From JAZFYD01 sp036443405 (lineage in GTDB: Bacteria; Planctomycetota; PLA2): DNA of 11,446 nucleotides. Positions 1 through 6,313 of this stretch are shown one piece after another. Numbering within the stretch: position 1 is the first letter of the stretch; each line of letters begins with the position of its first letter. The position numbers and the translations under genes were made by a program. The stretch covers positions 1-11,446 of the forward strand of contig JAZFYD010000089.1 in the NCBI GenBank assembly GCA_036443405.1. Direction: 5' to 3'. The notes under the pieces were generated by a model. That model saw only the letters and a program-made list of their open reading frames with translations, did no database searches and had not been told where the DNA came from.

Positions 1-1341
1 GAGGAGGGCTCGGCTGTGTTCTGCACGGCTGGCCCCGATACCGTCTGGCGCACGGCCGACGACGCTCTGTGGCTGCTTTCCGGACTGCCTTACGCGCCGA
101 ATCTCCAGGAACTGAAGCGGAACGCCACGACCGCCATCGGGTACTTGCACCCCGCGCATTCGCGGGTCGCGGTGCTGGACGGCGACACTGTTTGTCTCTA
201 TTCGACGGGCACGGACGGCACGGTTCGCACGGTTTTGGACCGCATCACGATCGTTGACGGCATCGGCGGGAGCCTGATCGTGGGCGACTTCACGCTGCCG
301 TTTCTGGTCGAGGGTCCGGTTACCGCCGTTTCCAGTGATCGCGTCGCGGTGTGCTCCGCCAACGGCGACGGGATCTGGAACAACAACGACCTGATCCAGG
401 TCGTTCAGTTCAACGGGATCGCGCCGGTAGGGATCGCGTCAGCTACGGTTGGGCCGCTCGACAGCGGCGCGGCGACCGGTGCGTCCATTTCCGTTCCGAT
501 GAAATTCGGCTCGCAGGCCGTGCTGCTGCGCAACGTCGGTGGCAACGGCGCACCCGGCGGCGGCGACGATGTCCTGTTCCGCGCGGCTGGTTTCGCCGGG
601 CCCGGCATGCAGGTCGCCACCGCGGCCGCCGGCCACCTGATTGCGCCGCCGATCGTGCTTCCCGGGTCGACGGGAGAGATCGCCGTCGCGCCCAGTGCGG
701 GGGGCAACGGTGTGGTGGGAGACAGTGACGACACGCTCCTCGTCTACACCGTTTCGTCCGGGCTCTTGAACCGGACCTCGCACGCCATCACCGCCGGTTA
801 CAACCCGGCGGCGATCGTGCCCGCGGTCGGCCTGGGAGACATCGGTGTCGTGCTCGCCGTGAAGGGCGCCAAGATCACGGCCATGATCGACGCGGTGGTC
901 GGAACGCAATCGGACATCTCGATTTCGGGGACGCCGCTTCTCGCGCGTTTCGAAAGCGGTGAAGTGATTGCGTATGGTCCCGGTCAGAACCTGACACCCG
1001 GCGGCGGCGACGACGTGGCGCTGCGCATCGATGCCGAAGCCAACGCGGACGAGTTTTCCTCGGCGCGCGATTGGGGGCACGGACTTCCGCCGCAGAGTCT
1101 CGGCGGCCGCATGATCGCGGTGAGCGCAGGCCTCGACGGTACCCCCGGCACAGGCGACGAAGAGATCATCGTGCACATCGCACCCGGTTTGGGTGACGAG
1201 GCGGGCGACACCGCCGCGTTGAGACTTTGGGCGTCGATCGCGGCACCCGGCGCCGCTCATCCCGTGACGGCTCTGGGCATCAATTACGGCGTGATGCAGA
1301 TGCCGGGCGGCGGCGGCTTCTACTTCATCGTCCGCTACTAG
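1..1341 (+). CDS. Repeat-containing, probably secreted protein with Asp/Gly-rich loops (5' end outside window)
   Basis: The reading frame is open from base 1, so the true start is probably upstream; a GTG at 16 is the first in-window start candidate. Counting from that GTG (441 residues), a loop motif of the form G-x-D/N-G-x-x-G-x-x-D-D recurs near residues 5, 115, 175, 228, 320 and 371. Examples are GPDTVWRTADD, GGNGAPGGGDD and AGLDGTPGTGDE. Each loop is followed by a short hydrophobic beta-like stretch such as VLFRAA or IIVHI. Spacing is about 50-60 residues or roughly double, as expected for blades of a beta-propeller-like fold. Asp/Gly-rich loops of this kind often bind calcium in exported proteins; that role is inferred. 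No enzyme motif, membrane segment or C-terminal sorting signal is visible, and the chain ends in an aromatic FYFIVRY. Family not recognised. Coding status is firm, function is unknown. Confidence 0.85.
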   Translation, partial: EEGSAVFCTAGPDTVWRTADDALWLLSGLPYAPNLQELKRNATTAIGYLHPAHSRVAVLDGDTVCLYSTGTDGTVRTVLDRITIVDGIGGSLIVGDFTLPFLVEGPVTAVSSDRVAVCSANGDGIWNNNDLIQVVQFNGIAPVGIASATVGPLDSGAATGASISVPMKFGSQAVLLRNVGGNGAPGGGDDVLFRAAGFAGPGMQVATAAAGHLIAPPIVLPGSTGEIAVAPSAGGNGVVGDSDDTLLVYTVSSGLLNRTSHAITAGYNPAAIVPAVGLGDIGVVLAVKGAKITAMIDAVVGTQSDISISGTPLLARFESGEVIAYGPGQNLTPGGGDDVALRIDAEANADEFSSARDWGHGLPPQSLGGRMIAVSAGLDGTPGTGDEEIIVHIAPGLGDEAGDTAALRLWASIAAPGAAHPVTALGINYGVMQMPGGGGFYFIVRY

Positions 1342-1376
1342 GCTCTGCCTGAAAAGCGGAGTCCGCAGACGCGCCT

Positions 1377-1407
1377 CGGCCCGGATCGCGGGTCGGGCCG
1401 GGCTTTT
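1377..1407 (+). terminator. Probable rho-independent terminator after the repeat protein gene
   Basis: Starting 36 bases after the stop codon, GCCCGG at 1379-1384 can pair with CCGGGC at 1398-1403, directly followed by TTTT (1404-1407). A competing register pairs CGGCCCG (1377-1383) with CGGGCCG (1394-1400). The T run is short, so termination may be partial. Confidence 0.5.
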
Positions 1408-1630
1408 GAGCGCACCGCGGCCCCTGGAAGTGAGTCGGCTGGGGCTGGGTCGGTCCGGTTTCACGCACCGCGGGCCCGCGCGACTTATTTTGTAACCGCT
1501 TTTCACGCCATGAGTTACGGCGACGGGATCGCCTTGCTGTTTCGGGTGTGTGGTCGTTTGCTCATCGCGCCGATCTACAAGAGAAGGCATATGAATAGAC
1601 GAAACCCCACAACATTTTGTATGGACAGGG

Positions 1631-1658
1631 TTGACGACGCAGTTTGGATCGCTAGGCT
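1631..1658 (+). promoter_or_regulatory. Sigma70-like promoter candidate for the signalling operon
   Basis: TTGACG (1631-1636) and TAGGCT (1653-1658) are separated by 16 bp and lie in an A/T-rich pocket of otherwise GC-rich DNA. Transcription would start near 1665, giving a leader of about 340 nt before the kinase start. Box matches are good but not perfect, and the consensus in this organism is unknown. Confidence 0.4.
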
Positions 1659-1684
1659 GACCCTGGGATTGAGGTTGCCCGACT

Positions 1685-1909
1685 GTGATTTGGGCTCTCT
1701 CACTTGCTCTCAAACAAACGGACAGATCAAGCCCGGCGCGTCGAGCGCGGATCTGCGGAACGATTCACACGGAGCGACGTGTCTGCGGCGATCCTCCCTA
1801 CGCCCTCTTTACCATCGTCGCGAGCGCGCTCCTTGCCGGCCTGGTTCTTCTCTTCGCCGTTTCGCAGCCTCCTCAGGCGCCCGGGCAATTTCTCCGGCCC
1901 AACGGCTGA
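1685..1909 (+). CDS. Possible small single-helix membrane protein
   Basis: The frame encodes 74 residues from a GTG. The N-terminal part is basic and polar (about residues 10-37). It is followed by a convincing hydrophobic helix at about residues 40-61 (ALFTIVASALLAGLVLLFAV) and a short proline-rich tail. In the helix and tail the third codon positions are strongly C/G biased, as in the real genes nearby; the first half is less convincing. The only start is the GTG at 1685, with a weak GAGG at 1671-1674 ten bases upstream. The stop falls in the loop of a perfect hairpin (1899-1918). A different-frame GTG at 1783, preceded by GGAG, would give a better translation start only if a frameshift lay just before the helix. 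It could be a real small membrane protein, a frameshifted gene or chance. Confidence 0.3.
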   Translation: MIWALSLALKQTDRSSPARRARICGTIHTERRVCGDPPYALFTIVASALLAGLVLLFAVSQPPQAPGQFLRPNG

Positions 1910-1918
1910 CGCCGTTGG
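1899..1918 (+). promoter_or_regulatory. Perfect 8-bp hairpin in the operon leader
   Basis: CCAACGGC (1899-1906), loop TGAC, GCCGTTGG (1911-1918). No T run follows, so it is not a standard terminator. It lies in the proposed leader RNA, 29 nt before the leader ORF start at 1948. Confidence 0.55.
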
Positions 1919-1947
1919 AGCGGTCCGCGTCACCGACGGAGCAAACA

Positions 1948-1998
1948 ATGACCAAAACACGCGACCGGGGATCGCGCGTGGATCCCAATAGCAGGTGA
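1948..1998 (+). CDS. Candidate 16-residue leader peptide ORF upstream of the kinase gene
   Basis: ATG at 1948 is preceded by GGAG (1938-1941) with a 6-nt spacer, a better initiation site than most genes here have. The ORF encodes MTKTRDRGSRVDPNSR, with four arginines in 16 residues, the last using AGG. Its TGA stop (1996-1998) lies inside the AGGTGA ribosome binding site of the kinase gene, and the kinase starts 7 nt later. A ribosome terminating here would sit on the kinase initiation region, so translational coupling or leader-peptide control is plausible. A hairpin (1968-1986) lies within the ORF. Expression is not shown; an ORF this short can arise by chance. Confidence 0.35.
   Translation: MTKTRDRGSRVDPNSR
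1968..1986 (+). promoter_or_regulatory. Hairpin inside the leader ORF, next to the kinase RBS
   Basis: GGGATC (1968-1973) pairs perfectly with GATCCC (1981-1986) across a 7-nt loop. It ends 6 nt before the AGGTGA site at 1993, and a ribosome translating the leader ORF would melt it. Confidence 0.45.
1993..1998 (+). promoter_or_regulatory. Ribosome binding site that decides the TTG start of the kinase
   Basis: AGGTGA, spacer of 7 nt, then TTG at 2006. No ATG or GTG occurs in frame between the upstream in-frame stop (TGA at 1949-1951) and this TTG. Confidence 0.6.
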
Positions 1999-2005
1999 AC
2001 GGGCT

Positions 2006-3184
2006 TTGATTACACGTCGTGAAACAGCTCAGAAGGGCGAAACAGCCCAGCGGGAAGTGACCCGCGAAGTTCTAGCGGAGCGCGTGGCTTTGCGCGTGGG
2101 GCTGGACCCCGATAGCGCGACGAAGATCGTCGGCACGCTCCTCGACATTCTTCAGGAGGCGCTGCTCGCTGGCGAGCGCGTCAACCTGGATGGGCTCCTC
2201 GACCTCGGCGTCGTGGTCGAACCCGCCCGCATCCGCCAGGAGCCCGGCGGCCGGTTCTCCGAGATCGCGCCCGCGCGGAGTCGGCTCGACGTCCAGGTGC
2301 GCGGGGAACTTCGCGACCGGCTCGCGACCCAGCGCACGGCCGCCATCTTGATGGCAATGCCCGGCGACAGCCCGTTTGCGCAACTTCTGTCCGAGCACTT
2401 TTCGAAGCTCGGTTGGCAGGTGCAGCGCGCCGAGACGCTCGAGGCGTGCCGCACTCTCTTGAGCAGTGCGCGGCCGTATCTTCTGCTTTGCGACCACTCA
2501 CTCGAGGGCCGCGACGAGTTTGTCGCCGAGCTCAAGTGCGGTTGGCGTACCAACCTCGTCCCCGTCGTTACGCTGCATACGAGAGATGAGGATCTCGATC
2601 GGCCGGAACACTTCACGGTGATGGGTCAGCTTCAAGCGTTCGAGCCCATCGCCGTGCATCCGTTCCTTGGCGCCGTGGATGCGCTGCTCGCGCGCTCGAG
2701 CGAAGAAGCTGCGATCTTCGAGCGGCAGCTCGAGTTCCGCATGCCGGCGCGCGAGGAGCAGATCCTGCGTGCGTTCGACGCCTGTGACTCATTCTTCAAG
2801 GATTCCGGCTTCCGCGGGGACGCTCTCGTCGGGTTGACGACCGCATTCCGTGAGGCCGTGCGCAACGCGGAGAAACACGGCTGCGAGGAAGACCCCAGCC
2901 GCGCAATCTCCGTCGAGGCGTTGCTCGACAGTCAAAAGATGACCGTGATCGTTGAGGATCCCGGCAACGGATTCGACCACGCCGAGTATCGCGCGTCACT
3001 CAGCGGCGCGGAGCCTGTGCAAATGGCGCGCTCGCGCCACGACCAGGGCGGCATCGGCGGTTTGGGCATCTATCTCATGGACCGCTGCGCCGATCGGCTC
3101 GAGTACAACGACCGCGGGAACCGCGTGACGTTGACCAAGATGCGAGACGCGCAGCCCGAATCTGGAGGCGCGAGTGCAGACTGA
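2006..3184 (+). CDS. HU/IHF-like + degenerate receiver + HATPase (RsbW/SpoIIAB-type) fusion kinase
   Basis: This 392-residue protein has three parts. Residues about 18-107 match the HU/IHF fold: LAERVALRVGLDPDSA helix, then GERVNLDGLLDLGV, then a shortened DNA-binding arm with R77/P80/G81 and a closing helix. Residues about 111-230 are receiver-like. The candidate phospho-acceptor D163 (LLLCDHSL) and T192 are present, but the beta-1 acidic pair is lost and the usual VKPF lysine is H218 (VHPF). Residues about 243-380 are a GHKL ATPase of anti-sigma-kinase type: N box E283/N287/H291 (EAVRNAEKHG), G1 D318-x-G320-x-G322, and a Gly-rich lid at 348-354. In RsbW-type systems this domain phosphorylates a STAS antagonist and binds a sigma factor. 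Here a STAS gene follows with an 11-bp overlap, so the pairing is likely. The TTG start is supported by AGGTGA. The HU domain suggests that the regulated output is DNA binding; that is inference. Confidence 0.88.
   Translation: MITRRETAQKGETAQREVTREVLAERVALRVGLDPDSATKIVGTLLDILQEALLAGERVNLDGLLDLGVVVEPARIRQEPGGRFSEIAPARSRLDVQVRGELRDRLATQRTAAILMAMPGDSPFAQLLSEHFSKLGWQVQRAETLEACRTLLSSARPYLLLCDHSLEGRDEFVAELKCGWRTNLVPVVTLHTRDEDLDRPEHFTVMGQLQAFEPIAVHPFLGAVDALLARSSEEAAIFERQLEFRMPAREEQILRAFDACDSFFKDSGFRGDALVGLTTAFREAVRNAEKHGCEEDPSRAISVEALLDSQKMTVIVEDPGNGFDHAEYRASLSGAEPVQMARSRHDQGGIGGLGIYLMDRCADRLEYNDRGNRVTLTKMRDAQPESGGASAD
3164..3168 (+). promoter_or_regulatory. Ribosome binding site for the STAS gene, inside the kinase gene
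   Basis: GGAGG lies 5 nt before the GTG at 3174 and within the last codons of the kinase gene, supporting this start and coupled translation. Confidence 0.65.
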
Positions 3185-4262
3185 TCTCGTCATCCGGCCG
3201 GGTGCGATTCGCGACGGGATCGCCACCCTGCGCCTCGCGGGAGTGATCGACGCGCACACCCTCGACAAGTTCGAATTGCATCTTCGCCAGGCCTGCGAAA
3301 GCGGGATCCGCTCGTTGCTGCTCGACTGCGACGAGGTTCGTTATGTCAACTCGTCCGGTTTCGGCGAACTCGTTCGCTATAGCGACGTGTTGCGCGAGCG
3401 CGAAGGGGTTTTGGTGCTCGCGCGCGTACCGCCGAAAGTCGGGATCATCCTCGAGATGCTCGGCTTGAAGAGCATCATCCCGGTGGCTGCGTCGATTCAG
3501 GACGGCCTCGCGGCGGCCGCGCGCAAACCCGAAATCGTGGAAGCGCCGGCTGGCCTTGGTCCGAGTGCGCCCGGGCCGTCGGGCATCCCGTCTCCCGTGG
3601 CGCCGCCCACGCGCATGATCGTGCCGTCATCGGATCGCGGTGTGACATCGTCGCTCCCGGTTGCGCCCCCGGTTCGCGTGTCCCTCGACGAACCCACCGG
3701 CCTCCGCACGCCGATTTCCGGCGGCGAGGCCGACGCCCGCACGATCCAATGCGCGTTTTGTGACTCGCGTGTGCGTGTGAGCGGTGGCGGGCGCTGGGTA
3801 TGCCCGGCTTGCGGAGCTCCGTTTTCGACAACCACCGAGGGCGGTGTCGCGTTCGATTGGTCGCGCGCGGGCGCGGAGGCGGTTCACCTGACGTTCGACG
3901 CGTCTCCACGCGCGCTCGCGGTATTCGCGGGAGCGATTGAAGGCGCCCTCATGGAGCGGCGCGTCGCGCACGCGCGTATGCGCCGGTTCGCACGGGAGGC
4001 CGCGCACGTCGGCTTCCTGCTGGGCGAGCACGCTTTCCTCGATGGCCGGCGTGGTCCCCTGCACGGGCTCATGCTCGCGGGTCCGCAACGGCTTCACATG
4101 CGCCTCGTCGATCGCGGCCAGCGCCTCGCCGAGGACGCGGCGAACATCTTCGCGACCCAATCGCGCCTGTTCCTCGACTTTCAATACGTCAGCCTCGAAA
4201 ACGGCGTGAACCTCACAGAGTTCGCGTTTGCGTACGAAGGATCCGGGGTCTTCGTCGGATGA
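3174..4262 (+). CDS. STAS anti-anti-sigma-type protein with zinc ribbon and degenerate HATPase-like C-terminus
   Basis: 362 residues. Residues 1-115 form a STAS domain. LLLDCDEVRYVNSSGFGEL carries the NSSG motif whose second serine (S61) aligns with the serine phosphorylated in SpoIIAA/RsbV. About 120-185 is a Pro/Ala-rich linker. C193-x-x-C196 and C210-x-x-C213 form a classic zinc ribbon. The C-terminal 225-360 resembles the RsbW-type HATPase in layout: start VHLTFDASPRALAVFAGAIE, helix ARMRRFAREAAHVGFLLGEH at the N-box position, and LHMRLVDRG at the G1 position. The catalytic asparagine and the glycine-rich lid are absent, so it looks like an inactive copy; this reading comes from pattern, not from a search. 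It overlaps the kinase by 11 bp and the next gene by 4 bp (ATGA). Role: substrate of the upstream kinase and of the downstream SpoIIE-type phosphatase, acting in the cytoplasm. Confidence 0.85.
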   Translation: MQTDLVIRPGAIRDGIATLRLAGVIDAHTLDKFELHLRQACESGIRSLLLDCDEVRYVNSSGFGELVRYSDVLREREGVLVLARVPPKVGIILEMLGLKSIIPVAASIQDGLAAAARKPEIVEAPAGLGPSAPGPSGIPSPVAPPTRMIVPSSDRGVTSSLPVAPPVRVSLDEPTGLRTPISGGEADARTIQCAFCDSRVRVSGGGRWVCPACGAPFSTTTEGGVAFDWSRAGAEAVHLTFDASPRALAVFAGAIEGALMERRVAHARMRRFAREAAHVGFLLGEHAFLDGRRGPLHGLMLAGPQRLHMRLVDRGQRLAEDAANIFATQSRLFLDFQYVSLENGVNLTEFAFAYEGSGVFVG

Positions 4263-4822
4263 CGCGCCGGCGAAGAAACGACGGGATGGACGGCGCACTC
4301 GCAGCGGTCAAAGGTGGCGGCATCACGTCCGAGCGCCTTTTGGACGCGGCGCGGCGTGCCGGCCGCGATCGGTCGCGCCTTGTGCGCCGGTTGGTGGAAA
4401 GACACGTTCCGTCCTCTGCGGACCTGGCGCGCGCCTATCTCCAGCACGGCGGCGTCCCGAAGATCGACCGAGCGATGCTGCGATTCGTGCCGAAATCGGC
4501 GCGGCTGCTGGATCTCGCGCTGATGCGTGAACTCCGCTGCGTGCCGCTCGAGGTTTTCGACGATGTCTGCGTGCTCGGGGTCGTGAAGGGGTACGCCGAG
4601 CGGGCGGTCCGCGAGGTTCGGCCGCTCCTGAAGCGCGACCTCTACCCCGTACTGCTCACGTCGGAGGATGTCGACGCGCTGCTCAACGGTCTCCCCGGAC
4701 CCGAGCGCGCTCGTCCGAACCAGGCCGCGGGCCGAACGCCCTCACCGGTGCATGAGCGTTTCCGTTCGTTGGTTCTCGCGCGTGACGTTCTCGATGCGCT
4801 CCCCGCGCCGGAGAGAGACTGA
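4259..4822 (+). CDS. Stand-alone MshEN (GspE N-terminal) domain protein
   Basis: 187 residues. Residues about 16-145 follow the MshEN/T2SS-E N-terminal pattern: GGITSERLLDAARRAG, then RLVRRLVERHVPSSADLARAYLQHGGVPKID, then LLDLALMRELRCVPLEVFDD and a final alpha-beta unit ending LTSEDVDALL. In MshE-type ATPases this domain precedes the motor and can bind c-di-GMP through an R-L-G-x-x-L-V-x-x-G...Q type motif. Here R40-L41 remain, but the glycines are V42 and H49 and the glutamine is H63, so c-di-GMP binding is doubtful. No ATPase domain follows; the C-terminal 40 residues are polar and unassigned. The start ATG overlaps the preceding stop (ATGA), pointing to coupled translation. Location between STAS and phosphatase genes suggests an input or adaptor in the same circuit. 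Confidence 0.75.
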   Translation: MTRRRRNDGMDGALAAVKGGGITSERLLDAARRAGRDRSRLVRRLVERHVPSSADLARAYLQHGGVPKIDRAMLRFVPKSARLLDLALMRELRCVPLEVFDDVCVLGVVKGYAERAVREVRPLLKRDLYPVLLTSEDVDALLNGLPGPERARPNQAAGRTPSPVHERFRSLVLARDVLDALPAPERD

Positions 4823-4826
4823 CGTC

Positions 4827-6107
4827 GTGGGTTCCACGCGAACGGAAGAGCCGGCACAAAAGAGCGCACCGTCGAAAACGGTACCGGCGGCGGCACGACG
4901 CGCCGCGCGATCTTCGTTTGCAACAGGCTCGGCAGCGGCGCTATACACCGCGGCCTCGTTCGGCGGTTTGTTGCTTGTGGAAATCAACGCGGCAGAGGCG
5001 TGCCTTTACGCGTCGGCGATCGGCGTGATCATCTCCCTCGGCGCGGGCCGGCTCGTTCGGCGATCCGAGGTTCGTATTCTCAAGAACGAGTCGGCTGCGC
5101 GCGAACACGCCGCCGCCGCGGCCACGGACATCGCAAACGACACGTCGCCCCACGTCGGTGACGCGGACCTTGTCGAAGGCGCTGTGAGCGACTCCGCGCT
5201 GGCCGTTGCGCCGGCTCCCGAGATCGTTGTTCGCGTGACGAAACCGACCGAGGAGGAGTCGCGCGAGCTTCGCGCCAGCCGCGAGGTGCAGCGAGCGCTG
5301 TTGCCGTCGACGCCGAGACTAAGCGGCTATCACATCGACGCGGTTTACCAACCTTGCGGAGCGCTCGGTGGCGATTTCTACGACTTCCATCCGTACCCCG
5401 ACGGCCGGCTTCTGGTCACGGTCGGTGACGTTTCCGGAAAGGGTCCGGCCGGTGCGATCGTCATGGCGATGGTGCAGACGCTCTTTCGAAATCACGCTCC
5501 GAGTGTGACGTCCCCCGCGGAACTCCTGGTCCGCGTAAACGACGGGTTCGCGGGTGTCTTGGGCAAGGGGGTTTTTGTGACAGCGGCCGCGGGCATCCTC
5601 GATCCGGCACAGCACACGTTCACGCTCGCGACCGCAGGCCACCCGCCGCTGCTGTTGCTCAACGCGCAAAAGCGTCGTGCGGTGGATGTGCAAGCGCGTG
5701 GCACCGCGCTCGGAATCGTGCGCGGCGCCGGCTTCGCGCAGTCGCTCGTCGAGACGAGTGTCGATATTGCGCCCAACGACTCGCTCCTGTTTTTCACCGA
5801 CGGCGCGACCGAAGGCGAAGAGGAGCTGTCACATGGGACCGGCGAACACCGGTTCCGCGCGGCCGCGGCCGCCGCCATACTTCCGGGCAACCTCGGCGCG
5901 CTCAAGCGTCTTCAGACCGAACTGTCCGACGGCTCCGGCCGCCGCGACGATTTGACGCTGCTTTTGGTGACCCGGCTGAGTGCGGATGAAAAAAATCTTG
6001 CCGGCTCGCGCGCCCGCGGTTCAGCAGGGCGTTCGATCCCCGTCGCAGACACGCTCCCGCGGATCGCGGGGGTGCCGGACCTAAAATCACACGGCACAAG
6101 AGGTTAG
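4827..6107 (+). CDS. Membrane-anchored SpoIIE-type PP2C serine phosphatase
   Basis: 426 residues from the GTG at 4827, four bases after the preceding stop. The frame is open further upstream, but that would overlap the MshEN gene by over 150 bp, so this start is preferred. Only a distant GGAG (4810-4813) precedes it, suggesting reinitiation. Residues about 31-77 hold two hydrophobic segments (ALYTAASFGGLLLVEI and CLYASAIGVIISLGAG), a probable helical hairpin in the membrane. About 78-150 is a charged Ala-rich linker. The catalytic domain, 150-384, has the metal-binding and structural motifs intact: REVQRALLP, GGDFYD (181-186), GDVSGKG (200-206), AGHPP (270-274), FTDGATE (323-329) and RRDDLT (372-377). 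A 40-residue polar tail follows. Such phosphatases remove phosphate from STAS serines, so S61 of the upstream STAS protein is the expected substrate. No PAS, GAF or HAMP sensor is present. Confidence 0.88.
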   Translation: MGSTRTEEPAQKSAPSKTVPAAARRAARSSFATGSAAALYTAASFGGLLLVEINAAEACLYASAIGVIISLGAGRLVRRSEVRILKNESAAREHAAAAATDIANDTSPHVGDADLVEGAVSDSALAVAPAPEIVVRVTKPTEEESRELRASREVQRALLPSTPRLSGYHIDAVYQPCGALGGDFYDFHPYPDGRLLVTVGDVSGKGPAGAIVMAMVQTLFRNHAPSVTSPAELLVRVNDGFAGVLGKGVFVTAAAGILDPAQHTFTLATAGHPPLLLLNAQKRRAVDVQARGTALGIVRGAGFAQSLVETSVDIAPNDSLLFFTDGATEGEEELSHGTGEHRFRAAAAAAILPGNLGALKRLQTELSDGSGRRDDLTLLLVTRLSADEKNLAGSRARGSAGRSIPVADTLPRIAGVPDLKSHGTRG

Positions 6108-6203
6108 AGGTCCGTCACGGGATTGGGCGATTCCGACGATCGATTCCCGCCATCTATTCGCCCGGTTCGGGACAGCAGTCGGCCCTCATTTCTGGGCCCG
6201 GTG

Positions 6204-6224
6204 GGACAATGTTTCAAGTTGTCC
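6204..6224. promoter_or_regulatory. Operator-like inverted repeat overlapping the -35 box
   Basis: GGACAA (6204-6209), 9-nt spacer, TTGTCC (6219-6224). The right arm coincides with the -35 box of the promoter candidate, a typical repressor position. It could also fold as an RNA hairpin in transcripts from upstream. Confidence 0.35.
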
Positions 6225-6248
6225 AACATCATGAACATTGCGTATCAT
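6219..6248 (+). promoter_or_regulatory. Promoter candidate for the structured RNA and HAD gene
   Basis: TTGTCC (6219-6224), 18-nt spacer, TATCAT (6243-6248). The -10 box matches the consensus at five of six positions, the -35 at four. Transcription would start near 6255 and run through the structured RNA. Confidence 0.4.
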
Positions 6249-6313
6249 CCGCCGCGGTTGGCCCGGCAATGACGGCGTCGGCCGGAATTGATAGGGTGAA
6301 CCGATCGGCAGAG

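Larger units (their letters stand above)
1342..2005. other. Long intergenic and leader region upstream of the signalling operon
   Basis: About 660 bases separate the repeat protein from the kinase gene. After the terminator, 1408-1500 shows nothing I can name. The stretch around 1560-1665 is clearly more A/T-rich than its surroundings and contains the promoter candidate. From 1685 on there are a possible small membrane protein, two hairpins and a short leader ORF, listed separately. A longer open frame through 1510-1998 has no recognisable protein character (Arg/Ser-rich, no domain) and is not called as a gene. Confidence 0.6.

Noticed and set aside
439..1713. Long open frame on the minus strand opposite the repeat protein
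   Set aside because: Arg/His-rich shadow typical of GC-rich DNA; the plus-strand frame has the clear repeats.
1510..1998. Long open frame in the leader region
   Set aside because: Low-complexity Arg/Ser/Pro composition, no domain and mixed codon use; only its last 16 codons, with their own GGAG site, are kept as a leader ORF candidate.
4668..4826. Upstream extension of the phosphatase frame
   Set aside because: It lies inside the MshEN gene and encodes an Arg/Ser-rich stretch; GTG at 4827 fits operon spacing.
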